Notes: generated by a model not told the origin, from the sequence alone. DNA of 64,000 nucleotides from Paenarthrobacter aurescens (GCF_025421775.1 NZ_JAOEFX010000003.1:1-64000); one strand, 5' to 3'; counted from the stretch's first letter, positions 34,447 to 45,101 are shown. Made by a program: numbers and translations.

Positions 34447-35817
34447 CTAGGAGTCCATGCTCGCGTAGCGCTCAGGACGGGCCAGCACCTGGCCGATCTG
34501 CGCCGTCCCGGCAGCCACGGCCAACCGGACCAACAGGAACCCGGCCGCGAACACTCCGCCGATGGTCAGGAACACCACGGGCTGGGTCAGCAACACGGTG
34601 CCCGTCAGCGGCAGGACCAGCACGGCAGCTGCAGCGGCCGAAATGCCAGCCACCAGGAACAACGGTGACATCACGGCCTTGACCCTCGCCGCCACCATGA
34701 GTTTCAGCGGCATCCCAACGCGATCAAGCGCCACCAGCGTCGACGCCCGGTCAAGCACTGCCGCGGCCTGGTTCACGCCCGCTGAACATGCCACCATCAG
34801 GAACGAACCCAGCAGGGTGATCATCACGCCAGTATTGATGTCGCGGACCAAGAGCGCAGTCTCATCCGTGGCGCCGGGACCCATGGTGTCGGCCACAGCC
34901 ATGCCGACGCCCACGAACACCCCCACGAAGCTGGTCATCGCAACGCCCCCAACTTGCCGCCACGATTCCTTGGGGCTCTCCAGCACGGTCCGGGCAGCCA
35001 GCAGTTGCTCGGGGCGTTTGGCCCGCTTGAGCTGCGAGGATGCCCTCAAACGCAGGATCCAAGGTCCCATGAGATTCAGCGCCAGCAGTGCCAGCCCGAA
35101 GCAGCCGCCCATGACGGCGATGATCACGATGAACGCACCGAAGCTGCTGAGCATACCCATCGCCACCACGCCGATGACCACCACCACGGCCGCGATGAGT
35201 CCGCGAACCCAATGGGCGCCGTCGGCCGTTTGCCTTGTCCGGACACCCAACGGCGTCACCACAACCTTCCGCAGCCCCAGGGCGGCGCTCGCCGCGGCCA
35301 GGACGCAGACGGCGAGGATGCAGCCGAGGATGGATGGCACGGACAGCCACGCGTGGCTGCCGATCGCCTGGCCACGGAACTGGATCAAACCCAGGAACGG
35401 AGCCATGCAGGCATACAGACCCGCGCCCGCCACCGCGCCCACAGCCGCCAGGACGGTGGATTCAATGACGGTCATCCAGACGACCGTTGCGCTGTTGGCG
35501 CCCAACAGGCGAAGGGACGCCAAACGGTCATCACGACGGCGCGCGGCAAGCCGGGCGGCCGAGGCGCCGAGCGTCAGGAGCGGGATGATGAGCAGGACCA
35601 TGGCGACGACGGCGAGCGCTTGGTAAGTGCCTGCGATGTCGTCCGACCAGGACCAGAAGACCTGCGAGCCGCCGGCCACAGTGAGCAGAAGGGCTGTGAC
35701 CGTACCGAAGGCCAGTACGGGCAGCCCGGCGTCACGGAGGCCCGTTTCCCTGAGGCTGCTGCCGCTGCTTCGCGCGAGATAAGGGGTGAGGCGCAACGCC
35801 ATGCTGAGGCTAGACAT
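34447..35817 (-). CDS. FtsX-type ABC transporter permease
   Basis: A 456-residue membrane protein with FtsX-like features: about eight predicted membrane segments, two repeated four-helix regions, and the segment NSATVVWMTVIESTVLA. Such permeases work with MacB/LolD-like ATPases to move lipoproteins, peptides or antibiotics, or to drive mechanotransmission. ATG at 35817 overlaps the end of the upstream ATPase gene by 8 bp, so translation is coupled. Confidence 0.82.
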   Translation of the reverse strand: MSSLSMALRLTPYLARSSGSSLRETGLRDAGLPVLAFGTVTALLLTVAGGSQVFWSWSDDIAGTYQALAVVAMVLLIIPLLTLGASAARLAARRRDDRLASLRLLGANSATVVWMTVIESTVLAAVGAVAGAGLYACMAPFLGLIQFRGQAIGSHAWLSVPSILGCILAVCVLAAASAALGLRKVVVTPLGVRTRQTADGAHWVRGLIAAVVVVIGVVAMGMLSSFGAFIVIIAVMGGCFGLALLALNLMGPWILRLRASSQLKRAKRPEQLLAARTVLESPKESWRQVGGVAMTSFVGVFVGVGMAVADTMGPGATDETALLVRDINTGVMITLLGSFLMVACSAGVNQAAAVLDRASTLVALDRVGMPLKLMVAARVKAVMSPLFLVAGISAAAAAVLVLPLTGTVLLTQPVVFLTIGGVFAAGFLLVRLAVAAGTAQIGQVLARPERYASMDS

Positions 35818-36580
35818 TGAACGCACCCTTGAAGCTGGTGGGGGCTGCAGGAGCGGCTTGTGCGAGGCGGTCCGCCTGGCCAGAAGCGGGGGAGGAGCTG
35901 CCGCTGTCCGACACGATCCTGCCGTCGCGCAGCTCCACAACGCGCTGGCAGCGTGCTGCCACGTTGGGATCGTGGGTGACCACCAACAACGTCCTGGAAT
36001 TTGCGGCGACACTGCGGAGCAGCACGTCCAAAACTTCGTTTGACGTTGCGGAGTCCAAGGCGCCCGTGGGCTCATCGGCGAAGACCACCCGTGCGCCCGT
36101 GACCTGGGCACGGGCGATGGCCACGCGCTGGACCTGCCCGCCGGACAGTTCGCCCAAGCGTCGTTGCTCCATGCCCGCCAGGCCCAGAGCCCCAAGCCAC
36201 TCGGCGGCCCGGGACTCCGACGTCCCCCGGTCGGTGCCGTTCAGCATGAGTGCCAAGGCTACGTTCTCCACGGCTGTCAGTTCCGGCAGGAGCATGCCTT
36301 GCTGGAAGACGAAGCCGAACTCCTCGCGCCGCAGGCGGGACAACGCAGCGTCACCCAGGGTGTCCAGCCGTAACGGTGCCGACGGAGTGTTCAAGGTGAT
36401 GGCACCGGCGTCGGGCCTCAAAATCCCGGCGAGGCAGTGCAGCAGGGTTGTCTTACCGGAACCGGACGGCCCGATGATCGCGATGGACTCGCCGGCGTTC
36501 GCTGTGAAGTCGACGTGGTCCAGTGCGATGCTGCCGGGGTAGTGCTTGGTGAGCTGCTGGGCGTGGAGGATGGCGTTCAT
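35810..36580 (-). CDS. ABC transporter ATPase (LolD/MacB-type)
   Basis: A 256-residue ATPase. Walker A is GPSGSGKTT, the signature LSGGQVQR, and Walker B FADEPTGALD, the last typical of the MacB/LolD group. Partner of the overlapping FtsX-type permease. ATG at 36580 is chosen because the earlier in-frame residues are not homologous. The C-terminal 25 residues are Ala/Pro-rich and outside the fold. Confidence 0.88.
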   Translation of the reverse strand: MNAILHAQQLTKHYPGSIALDHVDFTANAGESIAIIGPSGSGKTTLLHCLAGILRPDAGAITLNTPSAPLRLDTLGDAALSRLRREEFGFVFQQGMLLPELTAVENVALALMLNGTDRGTSESRAAEWLGALGLAGMEQRRLGELSGGQVQRVAIARAQVTGARVVFADEPTGALDSATSNEVLDVLLRSVAANSRTLLVVTHDPNVAARCQRVVELRDGRIVSDSGSSSPASGQADRLAQAAPAAPTSFKGAFNV

Positions 36581-36760
36581 ATATCCAGCATCCCCAACGG
36601 TCCCATCCCAGGGCGTCAGTCCGCTGGCTGAACTCTGCCGGCTGGCCTCCACCCGGGGTATGAGACGGGCAGACAGCCGGAGGTGCGGGCAACACCCCAC
36701 ATGAAGACTTCTTCATTCCCGTTTCATCAGGCCCTCATAGTGGCCTGCAACGATAAACGC

Positions 36761-37108
36761 ATGCAAACAATGCGACGAGTTCTCCTGCTGGGGGCGCTGC
36801 TGGTGGTTCCGGTGCTTCTTGCGGTGGCCGGCACCCTGCTTGCCGCTCCTTCAGGACCGCCGGCTGTGGATGCGAATCCGATTGAGTTGGGGCCCGGGCC
36901 AGACGGCCGGCCGGCGCCGGGCCTCGAGCCCACGCCCGCACCGACGACGCCGGGCACCGCACCGACGACGCCGGCCCCTGCACCCACAACGCCGGCGCCA
37001 ACGCCTCCGCCGGTGGCCCCGGCTCCCGCCCCGCCTGTCGTGCCACAGCCGGTGGTCCCGCCCGTGGTGATTGATGACGATGACGATGCTGGAGAGGTGG
37101 ACGACTGA
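36761..37108 (+). CDS. Exported Pro-rich protein with acidic C terminus, first gene of a two-component operon
   Basis: A 115-residue protein. Residues about 5-28 form a hydrophobic signal or anchor segment, followed by an extended Pro/Thr/Ala-rich stretch (PAPTTPGTAPTTP repeats) and a C terminus IDDDDDAGEVDD. It has no recognised family. The stop codon overlaps the histidine kinase start (TGATG), so it is made with the kinase and may be a periplasmic partner of the sensor. ATG at 36761 or 36770 are both possible. Confidence 0.65.
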   Translation: MQTMRRVLLLGALLVVPVLLAVAGTLLAAPSGPPAVDANPIELGPGPDGRPAPGLEPTPAPTTPGTAPTTPAPAPTTPAPTPPPVAPAPAPPVVPQPVVPPVVIDDDDDAGEVDD

Positions 37109-38694
37109 TGACGATGACGGCCACCACCGCAAACACTGCGACACTGCCCGCCGTCCCGGAAAGGCATCCCCGCACTGGCAACCCCGGCCCCCGGTCCGGC
37201 TCGAAAGTTCCCGCCCGTTGGCGGATCGCGGGGTGGATCCTGCTGACCACGGCCCTGACCTTGCTGGCAGTCATGTTGACCATGCGCTCCCTGCTGCTGA
37301 ACGGTACGCAAACCCAGGCTCATCAGGACATCACCCAGGAGCTCCAGGAATTCCGTGCTTTCGCCGCGGAGGGTGTGGACCCCACCACAGCCAAGCCTTT
37401 TACCTCGATTGAGAAGATGCTGGAGTTCTTCCTCAGCCGGCAGTCGGCGGCGCAAGGCGAGGTGATAGTGGGAACGGTGGGCCAACGCATTCTCTACACG
37501 CCCACAGGCGCGCTCAGCTCGCAGGCCAACGGCCACGACCTCCCGCGGGATCAAGCGTTGATGGACTCGATCCGCACCGGCGATGCTTCATCGGGGATCG
37601 CCCATACCAGTGAGGGAGAGATGCACTGGGTCCGCCTGCCCGTGGTTTCCGGCAACGAGACGGGTCACCTGATCGTGGGAATTTACATGGCCCCGCGTGA
37701 GGCACAGGTGGCGGGAACAGTCCTCACCATCTTCTTCGTTTCGTTGGGCGGTCTGGCTGTGACGGCGGGCATTGCGTGGTTGGTGGCCGGCCAGATCCTG
37801 TCGCCGGTCCGTGAAGTCCGCCGCGTGGCGGAGGACATTTCCGAAAGCGACCTGACCTCGCGTGTGCCGGTCCGGGGCAGTGATGACATTTCGGCGCTCG
37901 CCGTCACGTTCAACACCATGCTGGATCGCATTGAATCGGCGTACCGGACCCAGCGGGCGTTCGTCGACGACGCGTCGCATGAATTGCGCACGCCCATCAC
38001 CGTGATCCGGGGACATCTTGAACTCATGGAAGACAACGAGGCTGACAGGGCCCGCACCCTTGCGCTGGTGGACGATGAGCTGGCAAGGATGGGGCGGATT
38101 GTGTCTGACTTGCTGCTCCTGGCCAAGGTGGACCGTCCGGGATTCGCGCAGCCCCGGCGCACCGACGCCGCAACGCTCCTGCTCGATATTGAGGCGAAAG
38201 CGCAGGTTTTGGGTCCCAGGGGATGGCCCATCCTGGAGATTGCCGAGGGCAGCATCAGCGTTGATACCCAGCGGATGACCCAGGCGGTCCTTCAGCTGGC
38301 CACCAATGCGTGCCAGTACTCCCCGGAGGAGAGCACCGTCAGCCTGGGGTCACGGTTTGAAGGCGAAGGTGGCGCCCGTCAGTTCACCATCTGGGTTTCG
38401 GATCAAGGACGAGGCGTGGAGGAGGAAGAAGCGGCCCGCATCTTCGGCCGTTTCCACCGGGGCCAGGCGACGCAGGATACCGAACGTGCCCGGCCGGGTG
38501 CCGGCTTGGGACTGGCTATCGTCCGCAGCATCGCGGAAGCCCACCATGGTTCTGCCTGGGTCCGAAGCACCCAGGGAAGCGGAGCAACGTTCGGCATCAC
38601 GGTGCCGTCCCCGATATACGACGACGACGGCGATGCCGGCTCGGGCGGGAACGTCACCGAACGCCTGGATGAAGTGAAGGAGCACCAACAGTGA
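37108..38694 (+). CDS. Two-component sensor histidine kinase
   Basis: A 528-residue membrane kinase. TM1 is near residues 40-64, an extracytoplasmic domain of about 140 residues follows, and TM2 is near 203-230. Then come a HAMP domain, the HisKA segment with phospho-acceptor H291 (HELRTP), and the ATPase domain with N, G1 (DQGRGV) and G2 (GAGLGLAI) motifs. It phosphorylates the OmpR-type regulator encoded next, whose start overlaps its stop (GTGA). The signal is unknown; operon partners suggest an organic acid or glycerate. Confidence 0.88.
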   Translation: MTMTATTANTATLPAVPERHPRTGNPGPRSGSKVPARWRIAGWILLTTALTLLAVMLTMRSLLLNGTQTQAHQDITQELQEFRAFAAEGVDPTTAKPFTSIEKMLEFFLSRQSAAQGEVIVGTVGQRILYTPTGALSSQANGHDLPRDQALMDSIRTGDASSGIAHTSEGEMHWVRLPVVSGNETGHLIVGIYMAPREAQVAGTVLTIFFVSLGGLAVTAGIAWLVAGQILSPVREVRRVAEDISESDLTSRVPVRGSDDISALAVTFNTMLDRIESAYRTQRAFVDDASHELRTPITVIRGHLELMEDNEADRARTLALVDDELARMGRIVSDLLLLAKVDRPGFAQPRRTDAATLLLDIEAKAQVLGPRGWPILEIAEGSISVDTQRMTQAVLQLATNACQYSPEESTVSLGSRFEGEGGARQFTIWVSDQGRGVEEEEAARIFGRFHRGQATQDTERARPGAGLGLAIVRSIAEAHHGSAWVRSTQGSGATFGITVPSPIYDDDGDAGSGGNVTERLDEVKEHQQ

Positions 38695-39350
38695 GCAGGA
38701 TCCTGATCGCAGAGGATGATCGTCGGATTGCCGACTTCATTGAAAAGGGCTTGAGGGCCGCGGGCTACACGTGCCTGGTGGTGGACGATGGCGCCAGTGC
38801 CTTGCTGCTGGCACGTTCGGGCGAGTTCGGCATGATCGTCCTGGACATTGGCCTTCCCATGCTGAACGGATTCGAAGTCCTTGAACGCCTGCGCAGCGAA
38901 GGTTCCAAGACACCGGTGATCGTCTTGACGGCCAGCGACTCCGTGGCTGACACCGTGTACGGGCTGGAAAGCGGCGCCAACGATTACATGACAAAGCCGT
39001 TCCAGTTCGCGGAGTTGCTGGCCCGTATCCGGTTGCGGTTGAACGATGACGCTGACAGCTCGCCGGTCTTGAACCTCATACATGGTGACATGGTCCTGGA
39101 TCTTCGAAGCCGTCGGGTCCGCGTTGGTGATGGCGGAGCCGACCTCACCGCCCGCGAGTTCTCACTCCTGGAGGTCTTCCTGCGCCATCCCGGCCAGGTA
39201 CTCACCAGGGAGCAGTTGATTTCGCACGCCTGGAACATGGACTTCGATCCGGCGTCGAATGTGGTGGATGTGTACGTCCGCGCGCTCCGTGCCAAAATCG
39301 GAGCGGAACGGCTGGAGACCGTCCGCGGTGCGGGGTACCGGCTGACATGA
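38691..39350 (+). CDS. OmpR-family response regulator
   Basis: A 219-residue regulator. The receiver has D10, the phosphorylated D52 (IVLDIGLP) and K102 (MTKPF); the winged-helix DNA-binding domain ends with VVDVYVRALRAKIG and GAGYRLT. GTG at 38691 overlaps the kinase stop, and its own stop overlaps the SLC13 start (ATGA). Likely controls the following transporter and kinase genes. Confidence 0.92.
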   Translation: MSRILIAEDDRRIADFIEKGLRAAGYTCLVVDDGASALLLARSGEFGMIVLDIGLPMLNGFEVLERLRSEGSKTPVIVLTASDSVADTVYGLESGANDYMTKPFQFAELLARIRLRLNDDADSSPVLNLIHGDMVLDLRSRRVRVGDGGADLTAREFSLLEVFLRHPGQVLTREQLISHAWNMDFDPASNVVDVYVRALRAKIGAERLETVRGAGYRLT

Positions 39351-40867
39351 GGCAGGTCTATTACAGCTCAGCCCCCTCCACACCGGCGCAGCAGGCAGAG
39401 GTTGCTACGGACAGGAAGATCTTTGGCGTCCTCCGCCCGGCAGCAGCCATCGCCATGGTTGCGGCGCTGGCCATCATGGTGGCGTTTGCCGTGAACTCGG
39501 TCAACGGGTGGGGTCTGGACGGCCATGCGGCGGTGACTCTCTGCATCTTTGTGGCTGCGATGTGGTTCTGGATTTTCTCCCCCGTTGAGGACACCTACGT
39601 AGCCTTGGGGGCCGCCGTCGCGCTGGTGATCAGCGGGACTCTTCCCACTCAGAGCCTCTTTGCTGCACTGGGCGAGGACACCATCTGGTTGTTGATGGCC
39701 GCGTTCGTGATTGCCAGCGCCGTCGCCTCCACCGGTCTGGCGGCGAGGGGCGCTGCCTTCATCATTTCCGGTGCACGCTCGGTCCGGCAGTTGGCGTATC
39801 TGTCCTGCCTGGGCCTGGTGGTGACCGCCTTCGCGATTCCGGCGACGTCCGGCAGGGCAGCGCTGGTCCTGCCCATCTTCCTCACGTTGCGCAAAGCGCT
39901 CCAGGACCGGCCTGCAGTGGTGAAGATGCTCGCAGTGCTGTTTCCCACGGTGATTCTCCTGTCCGCGGTCAGCTCGTTCCTGGGCGCTGGAGCTCACCTG
40001 ATCACCAGCCAGATCCTTCAGTCCGCGGGGTTCGAGGGCTTTGACTTTGCTTCGTGGCTGTTGCTGGGCCTGCCGTTGGCTTTGGTCTCGTCCTTCATGG
40101 CGGCTGAACTGGTAGTCAGGCTGTTCACGGCGGCCGGTGACAGGACCAAACCCCTGGCAATCGACCTGGCCGAACTGCAGAAGGACAGCACCCAACGCAT
40201 CAGCGGACCACTGGACCTGGACGAGCAACGCTCCCTGTTGTTGCTCGCCGCCGTAGTGACCCTGTGGTGTACCGAGCCGATCCACGGACTCGACCCCGCC
40301 TTGGTGGCCCTCATGGGAGCACTGGTTGTTTCCCTGCCATGCTACGGATCCGTCACCTTGGGATCCGCGCTGAAGAAGGTGCCTTGGTCCATGTTGATCT
40401 TCATGGCCGCCACCCTGGCCCTGGGATCGAGCCTGGTGACCACGGGCGCGGCTGCCTGGCTTGCGAATTCCCTGATGGGACCTGTCGCCGTGTTCGGTGC
40501 GGCCAAACCCTACCTATTTGTGGTGGTTGTGGTGGTGGTATCCACTGCAGCGCACTTGGTGATCCAGTCCCGATCAGCCCGTTCCGCTGTCCTCATCCCC
40601 ATCGTGGTAGCTTCGGCGGCGCCCATGGGCGTGGAACCGATGGCAGCTGCGTTTGCTTCCACCGCCGCAGCAGGCTTCTGCCATACGCTCACCAGTTCCG
40701 CGAAACCGGTGGCCATCTTTGCCGATACGGACGGTCAACCCCATTACCAGCCGGCGGATCTCCTCCGGCTCTCAGCCTGGCTGGCGCCCCTAAGCGCCGT
40801 CGTCGTCCTGCTGTTTTCCTTCCTGGTCTGGCCCCTGCTGGGCCTGCCGCTCATCACTTCGCCATAA
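39347..40867 (+). CDS. SLC13 (DASS) family anion permease
   Basis: A 506-residue carrier with about twelve membrane segments. The pattern GEDTIWLLMAAFVIASAV, ATSGRAALVLP and QSRSARSAVLIPI fits the divalent anion/Na+ symporter superfamily (dicarboxylates, citrate, glycerate-like acids, sulphate). The start overlaps the response-regulator stop, and the glycerate kinase gene follows 23 bp downstream, so uptake of glycerate or a related hydroxy acid is a reasonable guess. Confidence 0.85.
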   Translation: MRQVYYSSAPSTPAQQAEVATDRKIFGVLRPAAAIAMVAALAIMVAFAVNSVNGWGLDGHAAVTLCIFVAAMWFWIFSPVEDTYVALGAAVALVISGTLPTQSLFAALGEDTIWLLMAAFVIASAVASTGLAARGAAFIISGARSVRQLAYLSCLGLVVTAFAIPATSGRAALVLPIFLTLRKALQDRPAVVKMLAVLFPTVILLSAVSSFLGAGAHLITSQILQSAGFEGFDFASWLLLGLPLALVSSFMAAELVVRLFTAAGDRTKPLAIDLAELQKDSTQRISGPLDLDEQRSLLLLAAVVTLWCTEPIHGLDPALVALMGALVVSLPCYGSVTLGSALKKVPWSMLIFMAATLALGSSLVTTGAAAWLANSLMGPVAVFGAAKPYLFVVVVVVVSTAAHLVIQSRSARSAVLIPIVVASAAPMGVEPMAAAFASTAAAGFCHTLTSSAKPVAIFADTDGQPHYQPADLLRLSAWLAPLSAVVVLLFSFLVWPLLGLPLITSP

Positions 40868-40890
40868 ACCACAAGAAAAAAGGTGCCCTC

Positions 40891-42096
40891 ATGGTCATGT
40901 CCATTCCGCAACGCATTCTGGTTGCACCGTCCGGTTTCAAGGAAAGTCTCGACGCCGTGGAAGTCGCCGCCGCCATTTCGGCCGGAATCCGCCGGGTTAT
41001 CCCGGGCGTCAGCATCAATTCCGTCCCCATGGCAGACGGTGGCGAGGGCACCGCCGCAGCGCTCGCCAGCGCGACGGGAGGCAAGATCATCCGTACGCGG
41101 GTCACCGGTCCGGTAGGCCTGCCCGTGGATTCCCACTTTGCTGTCCTCGGCGCAGTGGACCGACCCACAGCCGTGGTCGAGATGGCTGCTGCCGCGGGCC
41201 TGCGCCTGGTCCCCGGAACCATGCGAAACCCCGGGCTGACCACCACCCGTGGTGTGGGGGAGTTGATCCTGGCGGCCCTGGACCAGGGTGCCGAACGCAT
41301 CGTGGTGGGCTGCGGGGATTCAGGAACGTCCGACGGCGGCGCGGGCGCCTTGCGCGCCATGGGCGTAAGAATCCTTGACGTTCACGGCAACGACCTCCCG
41401 GAGGGCGGCGCTGCTCTGGCAGAAGCCGGGAGCGTGGACTTCTCCGGCCTTGATCCGCGCCTGGCCGGATGCCGGTTGGAGCTGGCACTCAATCCGTTCA
41501 ATGTCCTCTGCGGTCCGCAGGGTGTGGCCCGGGTATTCGGGCCGCAGAAGGGTGCCACGCCGGATCAGGTGGAACAACTCTCCCAAGGTCTGGACCACTG
41601 GGCCGCCCTGCTGGCCGAAGCCACCGGGACGCCGGAGGAATTCCTCAGGAGCGGTGCAGGAACAGGAGCCTCCGGTGGACTCGGGGCTGGACTCGCTGCG
41701 GTGGGCGCCCGGCTGGTGCCGCGATTCGAACTCTTGCTGGATTCAGGACTGGCCGGGATCGACCTCGACGCCCACATCGCCAACGCTGACCTGGTGGTCA
41801 CGGCGGAGGGCGCCATCGATTTCCAAACACCCCGGGGAAAAGTCCCGGCAGAAGTTGCACGCCGCGCACAACGGGCAGGAGTACCCGTGCTGGCTTTCGC
41901 AGGTTCCATTGGCAAGGACGCAGCCGACGTCCACGCCGCCGGCATTGACGCGATCGCCGGCATCATCCCGATTCCGATGGACCTGGACCGGGCAGTTGCA
42001 GAAGGAGCCACGCTGTTGCGGGAAGCTACTGAGCGCACCTTCCGGGTGCTGCTGTTGGGCTCGGCCATCTCGTCCCGGGTGGGTGCGGCGGCTTAG
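40891..42096 (+). CDS. Glycerate kinase (GarK/GlxK-type)
   Basis: A 401-residue kinase that phosphorylates D-glycerate to 2-phosphoglycerate. Visible signatures are VAPSGFKESLDAVEVA, MADGGEGTAAAL, GCGDSGTSDGGAGAL and PFNVLCGPQGVARVFGPQKGA. ATG at 40891 follows AAGGTG by five bases. Last gene of the operon with the two-component system and SLC13 carrier; the convergent DeoR-type gene starts after three bases at its end. Confidence 0.9.
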   Translation: MVMSIPQRILVAPSGFKESLDAVEVAAAISAGIRRVIPGVSINSVPMADGGEGTAAALASATGGKIIRTRVTGPVGLPVDSHFAVLGAVDRPTAVVEMAAAAGLRLVPGTMRNPGLTTTRGVGELILAALDQGAERIVVGCGDSGTSDGGAGALRAMGVRILDVHGNDLPEGGAALAEAGSVDFSGLDPRLAGCRLELALNPFNVLCGPQGVARVFGPQKGATPDQVEQLSQGLDHWAALLAEATGTPEEFLRSGAGTGASGGLGAGLAAVGARLVPRFELLLDSGLAGIDLDAHIANADLVVTAEGAIDFQTPRGKVPAEVARRAQRAGVPVLAFAGSIGKDAADVHAAGIDAIAGIIPIPMDLDRAVAEGATLLREATERTFRVLLLGSAISSRVGAAA

Positions 42097-42099
42097 CGG

Positions 42100-42888
42100 T
42101 CAGGCTCCTGCGATCCGCAGCTTGGCCACGTTCTCGGCCAGCACCCGTCGGGCGTCGTCTCCCAGCAACGAGTCCGTGATCAGTTCATCGGCTTCTTCCA
42201 GTTGGGCGATCGAGGCAATGCCCACCACGCCCCACTTGCTGTGATCGGCCAGCACCACCGTGCTCCGGGCAGACGTCATGAAGGCTCGGTCCGTCTCCGC
42301 TTCGAGCAGGTTGGGGGTAGTGAAGCCTGCCTGGGCATCCATGCCGTGGACACCCAGGAACAGGATGTCCAAGTGGAGCTGCTTCAGGGAGGCCGTGGCA
42401 ATCGGTCCCACCAGTGCATCCGACGGCGTGCGCTCGCCGCCTATCAGGATCACAGTTGAGCCGAACCGGGCGGGGCCTGATGATGCGCCGTGATGAAAGA
42501 GATCGGCGATCCGTACGGAGTTGGTGACTACGGTGATGCGTGGACCGTGAACCAGTTCCTGGGCCAGCGCCCACGTGGTGGTTCCGGCGCTGAGGCCGAT
42601 CGCCATGCCCTCCTGAACCAGTGAGGCGGCTTCGACAGCAATCGCGTGCTTTTCCGCCGTGAGCTGTGTGGACTTCAGTTCGAAGCCCGGCTCATGGGTG
42701 CTTGCATCGCCGGGCAGCTTAGCGCCGCCGTGGATGCGTTCCACGCGGCCGGTTTCCTCCAGTGCTTCGATGTCGCGCCGGACGGTCATGGGGGAGACCC
42801 CCAGCAGCTGGGCAAGATCGGAGACCCGGACCACGCGTTCGCGCTGGACCGCATCGATGATGGCGGAGTGGCGTGCTGCCTGAAGCAT
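42100..42888 (-). CDS. DeoR/GlpR family regulator
   Basis: A 262-residue regulator with the DeoR HTH (VSDLAQLLGVSPMTVRRDI, ETGRVERIHGGA) and a sugar-phosphate-sensing C-terminal domain with the GLSAGTTTW pocket loop, the typical ligand site. It lies convergent to the glycerate kinase gene; its target operon is not evident. Confidence 0.88.
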   Translation of the reverse strand: MLQAARHSAIIDAVQRERVVRVSDLAQLLGVSPMTVRRDIEALEETGRVERIHGGAKLPGDASTHEPGFELKSTQLTAEKHAIAVEAASLVQEGMAIGLSAGTTTWALAQELVHGPRITVVTNSVRIADLFHHGASSGPARFGSTVILIGGERTPSDALVGPIATASLKQLHLDILFLGVHGMDAQAGFTTPNLLEAETDRAFMTSARSTVVLADHSKWGVVGIASIAQLEEADELITDSLLGDDARRVLAENVAKLRIAGA

Positions 42889-43055
42889 CAGGGCCTTTCT
42901 GGAGAGCCTCGTAGACGTGAGGCTGAGTCTGGCTCCAGTCTAGGACGCGGTGAAGCCGCCCGGCGGCAAATCCAGTCGCGGCGCCGTCACGCAACTGACG
43001 TAACGCACGACGGCGCCGCTCACCTCAAGAGGCGGGCGGCGCCGTCGTGAGCTCG

Positions 43056-45101
43056 CTACTTGCGGAGGGAATCGGCGATCTGGGTCATGATGCCGGGGTC
43101 TGCCAAGGTGGTGGCGTCACCCGTGTCGCGGCCTTCTGCGATGTCCTTCAGGAGGCGGCGGACGATCTTGCCGGAGCGCGTCTTGGGCAGTTCCGGGACG
43201 ATCAGCAGCTGCTTGGGTTTGGCGATCGGTCCGATTTCCTTGCCCACGTGGTTACGCAGTTCCAGGACGGTTTCGTCGCCGTTGTTCACGGCGTCACCGC
43301 GGAGGATGACGAATGCGACGACGGCCTGCCCCGTTGTCTCGTCAGCGGCTCCAACGACGGCCGCTTCAGCGACGGACGGGTGGGAAACCAGCGCGGACTC
43401 GATTTCGGTGGTGGAGAGGCGGTGGCCGGAGACGTTCATGACGTCGTCAACGCGGCCCAGGAGCCAGACGTCGCCGTCCTCATCCTTCTTGGCGCCATCG
43501 CCGGCGAAGTACATGGCCTCGAAGCGGGACCAGTAGGTGTCCTTGAAGCGCTCGGGGTCGCCCCAGATGCCTCGCAGCATGGAGGGCCACGGTTCGCGGA
43601 CCACCAGGTAGCCGCCTTCGCCGTTGGCCACTGGCTGACCGGCTTCGTCCACGACGTCCACGGCGATGCCGGGCAGTGGAACCTGCGCGGAACCGGGCTT
43701 GGTAGCTGTGACGCCGGGAAGCGGGGCGATCATCTGCGCGCCGGTTTCCGTTTGCCACCAAGTGTCCACGATCGGGGCGGGGTGTTCCTTCTTTTCGCCG
43801 TTCTTACCGGCGTTGGCGCCGATGACGTCCCGGTACCACATCCACGCTTCGGGGTTGATGGATTCGCCCACGGAGCCGAGGACGCGGATGGAGGAGAGAT
43901 CGTACTTGTCCGGGATGTCCCGGCCCCACTTCATGAACGTACGGATGGCGGTGGGGGCTGTGTAGAGGATGGAGACCTTGTACTTCTCCACGATTTCCCA
44001 CCAACGGCCCTGGTGCGGGGAATCCGGTGTGCCTTCGTACATGACCTGGGTGGCGCCGTTGATGAGCGGTGCGTAGGTGACGTAGGAGTGGCCGGTGACC
44101 CATCCGACGTCGGCGGTGCACCAGTACACATCGGTTTCCGGGTGGAGATCAAACACGGCCTTGTGCGTGTACGCGCCTTGGGTGAGGTAGCCGCCGGTGG
44201 TGTGCAGGATGCCCTTGGGCTTGCCGGTGGTACCTGAGGTGTAGAGGATGAACAGCGGGTGCTCGGAGTCGTGGCCGACGGCGGTGTGTTCGGTATCTGC
44301 CTTATCTACCGTGTCGCTCCACCAGAGGTCGCGGCCCTCCACCCAGTTGACGTCTTCGCCGTTGCGCTTGACCACCACAACGTTCTGGACCGTATGACCT
44401 TCCTTGGAGAGGGCTTCGTCCACGGCCGGCTTCAGGGCGCTGGGCTTGCCTCGGCGGTAGGTTCCATCGGCCGTGACTACGAGCTTGGCTTCGGCGTCCT
44501 CGATGCGGGAACGCAGGGCATCTGCGGAGAAGCCACCGAACACCACGGAGTGCACGGCCCCGATCCTGGCGCAGGCAAGGAGTGTGATGACGGCTTCGGG
44601 GATCATAGGCAGGTAGACGGCCACGCGATCGCCCTTGGCCACGCCGAGGGACTCGAAAGCGTTGGCGGCTTTCTTCACCTCTTCGGTCAGCTGCGCGTAC
44701 GTGTAGGTGCGGGTATCGCCGGGTTCACCTTCGAAGTAGATGGCGACGCGGTCACCCAGGCCGTTTTCGACGTGGCGGTCCAGCGCGTTGTACGCAGCAT
44801 TCACCTGGCCGCCTACGAACCACTTGGCAAACGGCGGGTTGGACCAGTCCAATGCCTCGGTGAAGTCCTTGTCCCAGGTCAGCAGCTCACGGGCCTGCTT
44901 GGCCCAAAAGGCGGGACGGTCTGCCTCTGCCTCTGCATAGGCGTCAGCGCTTGTCACTGCGTTCGCGGCGAAGTCCGCCGACGGGGCGAACTTGCGGTTC
45001 TCGTGGAGGAGGTTTTCAAGCGCCTCGACGTGTGGGGCCTGACCGTTGTGAGCTGTTGAAGCTGCAGCGGTGGCCGTGGATCCGGTGGTGTCCTGGGACA
45101 T
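43056..45101 (-). CDS. acs: Acetyl-CoA synthetase
   Basis: A 681-residue AMP-forming enzyme that activates acetate to acetyl-CoA, slightly longer than usual because of an Ala/Thr-rich N-terminal extension of about 30 residues. The P-loop [26 protein letters not shown], the WWQTETG motif and the C-terminal catalytic Lys in [10 protein letters not shown] are present. ATG at 45101 is preceded by GAGG. Acetylation of that Lys by Pat-type enzymes is known in actinobacteria. Confidence 0.93.
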   Translation of the reverse strand: MSQDTTGSTATAAASTAHNGQAPHVEALENLLHENRKFAPSADFAANAVTSADAYAEAEADRPAFWAKQARELLTWDKDFTEALDWSNPPFAKWFVGGQVNAAYNALDRHVENGLGDRVAIYFEGEPGDTRTYTYAQLTEEVKKAANAFESLGVAKGDRVAVYLPMIPEAVITLLACARIGAVHSVVFGGFSADALRSRIEDAEAKLVVTADGTYRRGKPSALKPAVDEALSKEGHTVQNVVVVKRNGEDVNWVEGRDLWWSDTVDKADTEHTAVGHDSEHPLFILYTSGTTGKPKGILHTTGGYLTQGAYTHKAVFDLHPETDVYWCTADVGWVTGHSYVTYAPLINGATQVMYEGTPDSPHQGRWWEIVEKYKVSILYTAPTAIRTFMKWGRDIPDKYDLSSIRVLGSVGESINPEAWMWYRDVIGANAGKNGEKKEHPAPIVDTWWQTETGAQMIAPLPGVTATKPGSAQVPLPGIAVDVVDEAGQPVANGEGGYLVVREPWPSMLRGIWGDPERFKDTYWSRFEAMYFAGDGAKKDEDGDVWLLGRVDDVMNVSGHRLSTTEIESALVSHPSVAEAAVVGAADETTGQAVVAFVILRGDAVNNGDETVLELRNHVGKEIGPIAKPKQLLIVPELPKTRSGKIVRRLLKDIAEGRDTGDATTLADPGIMTQIADSLRK

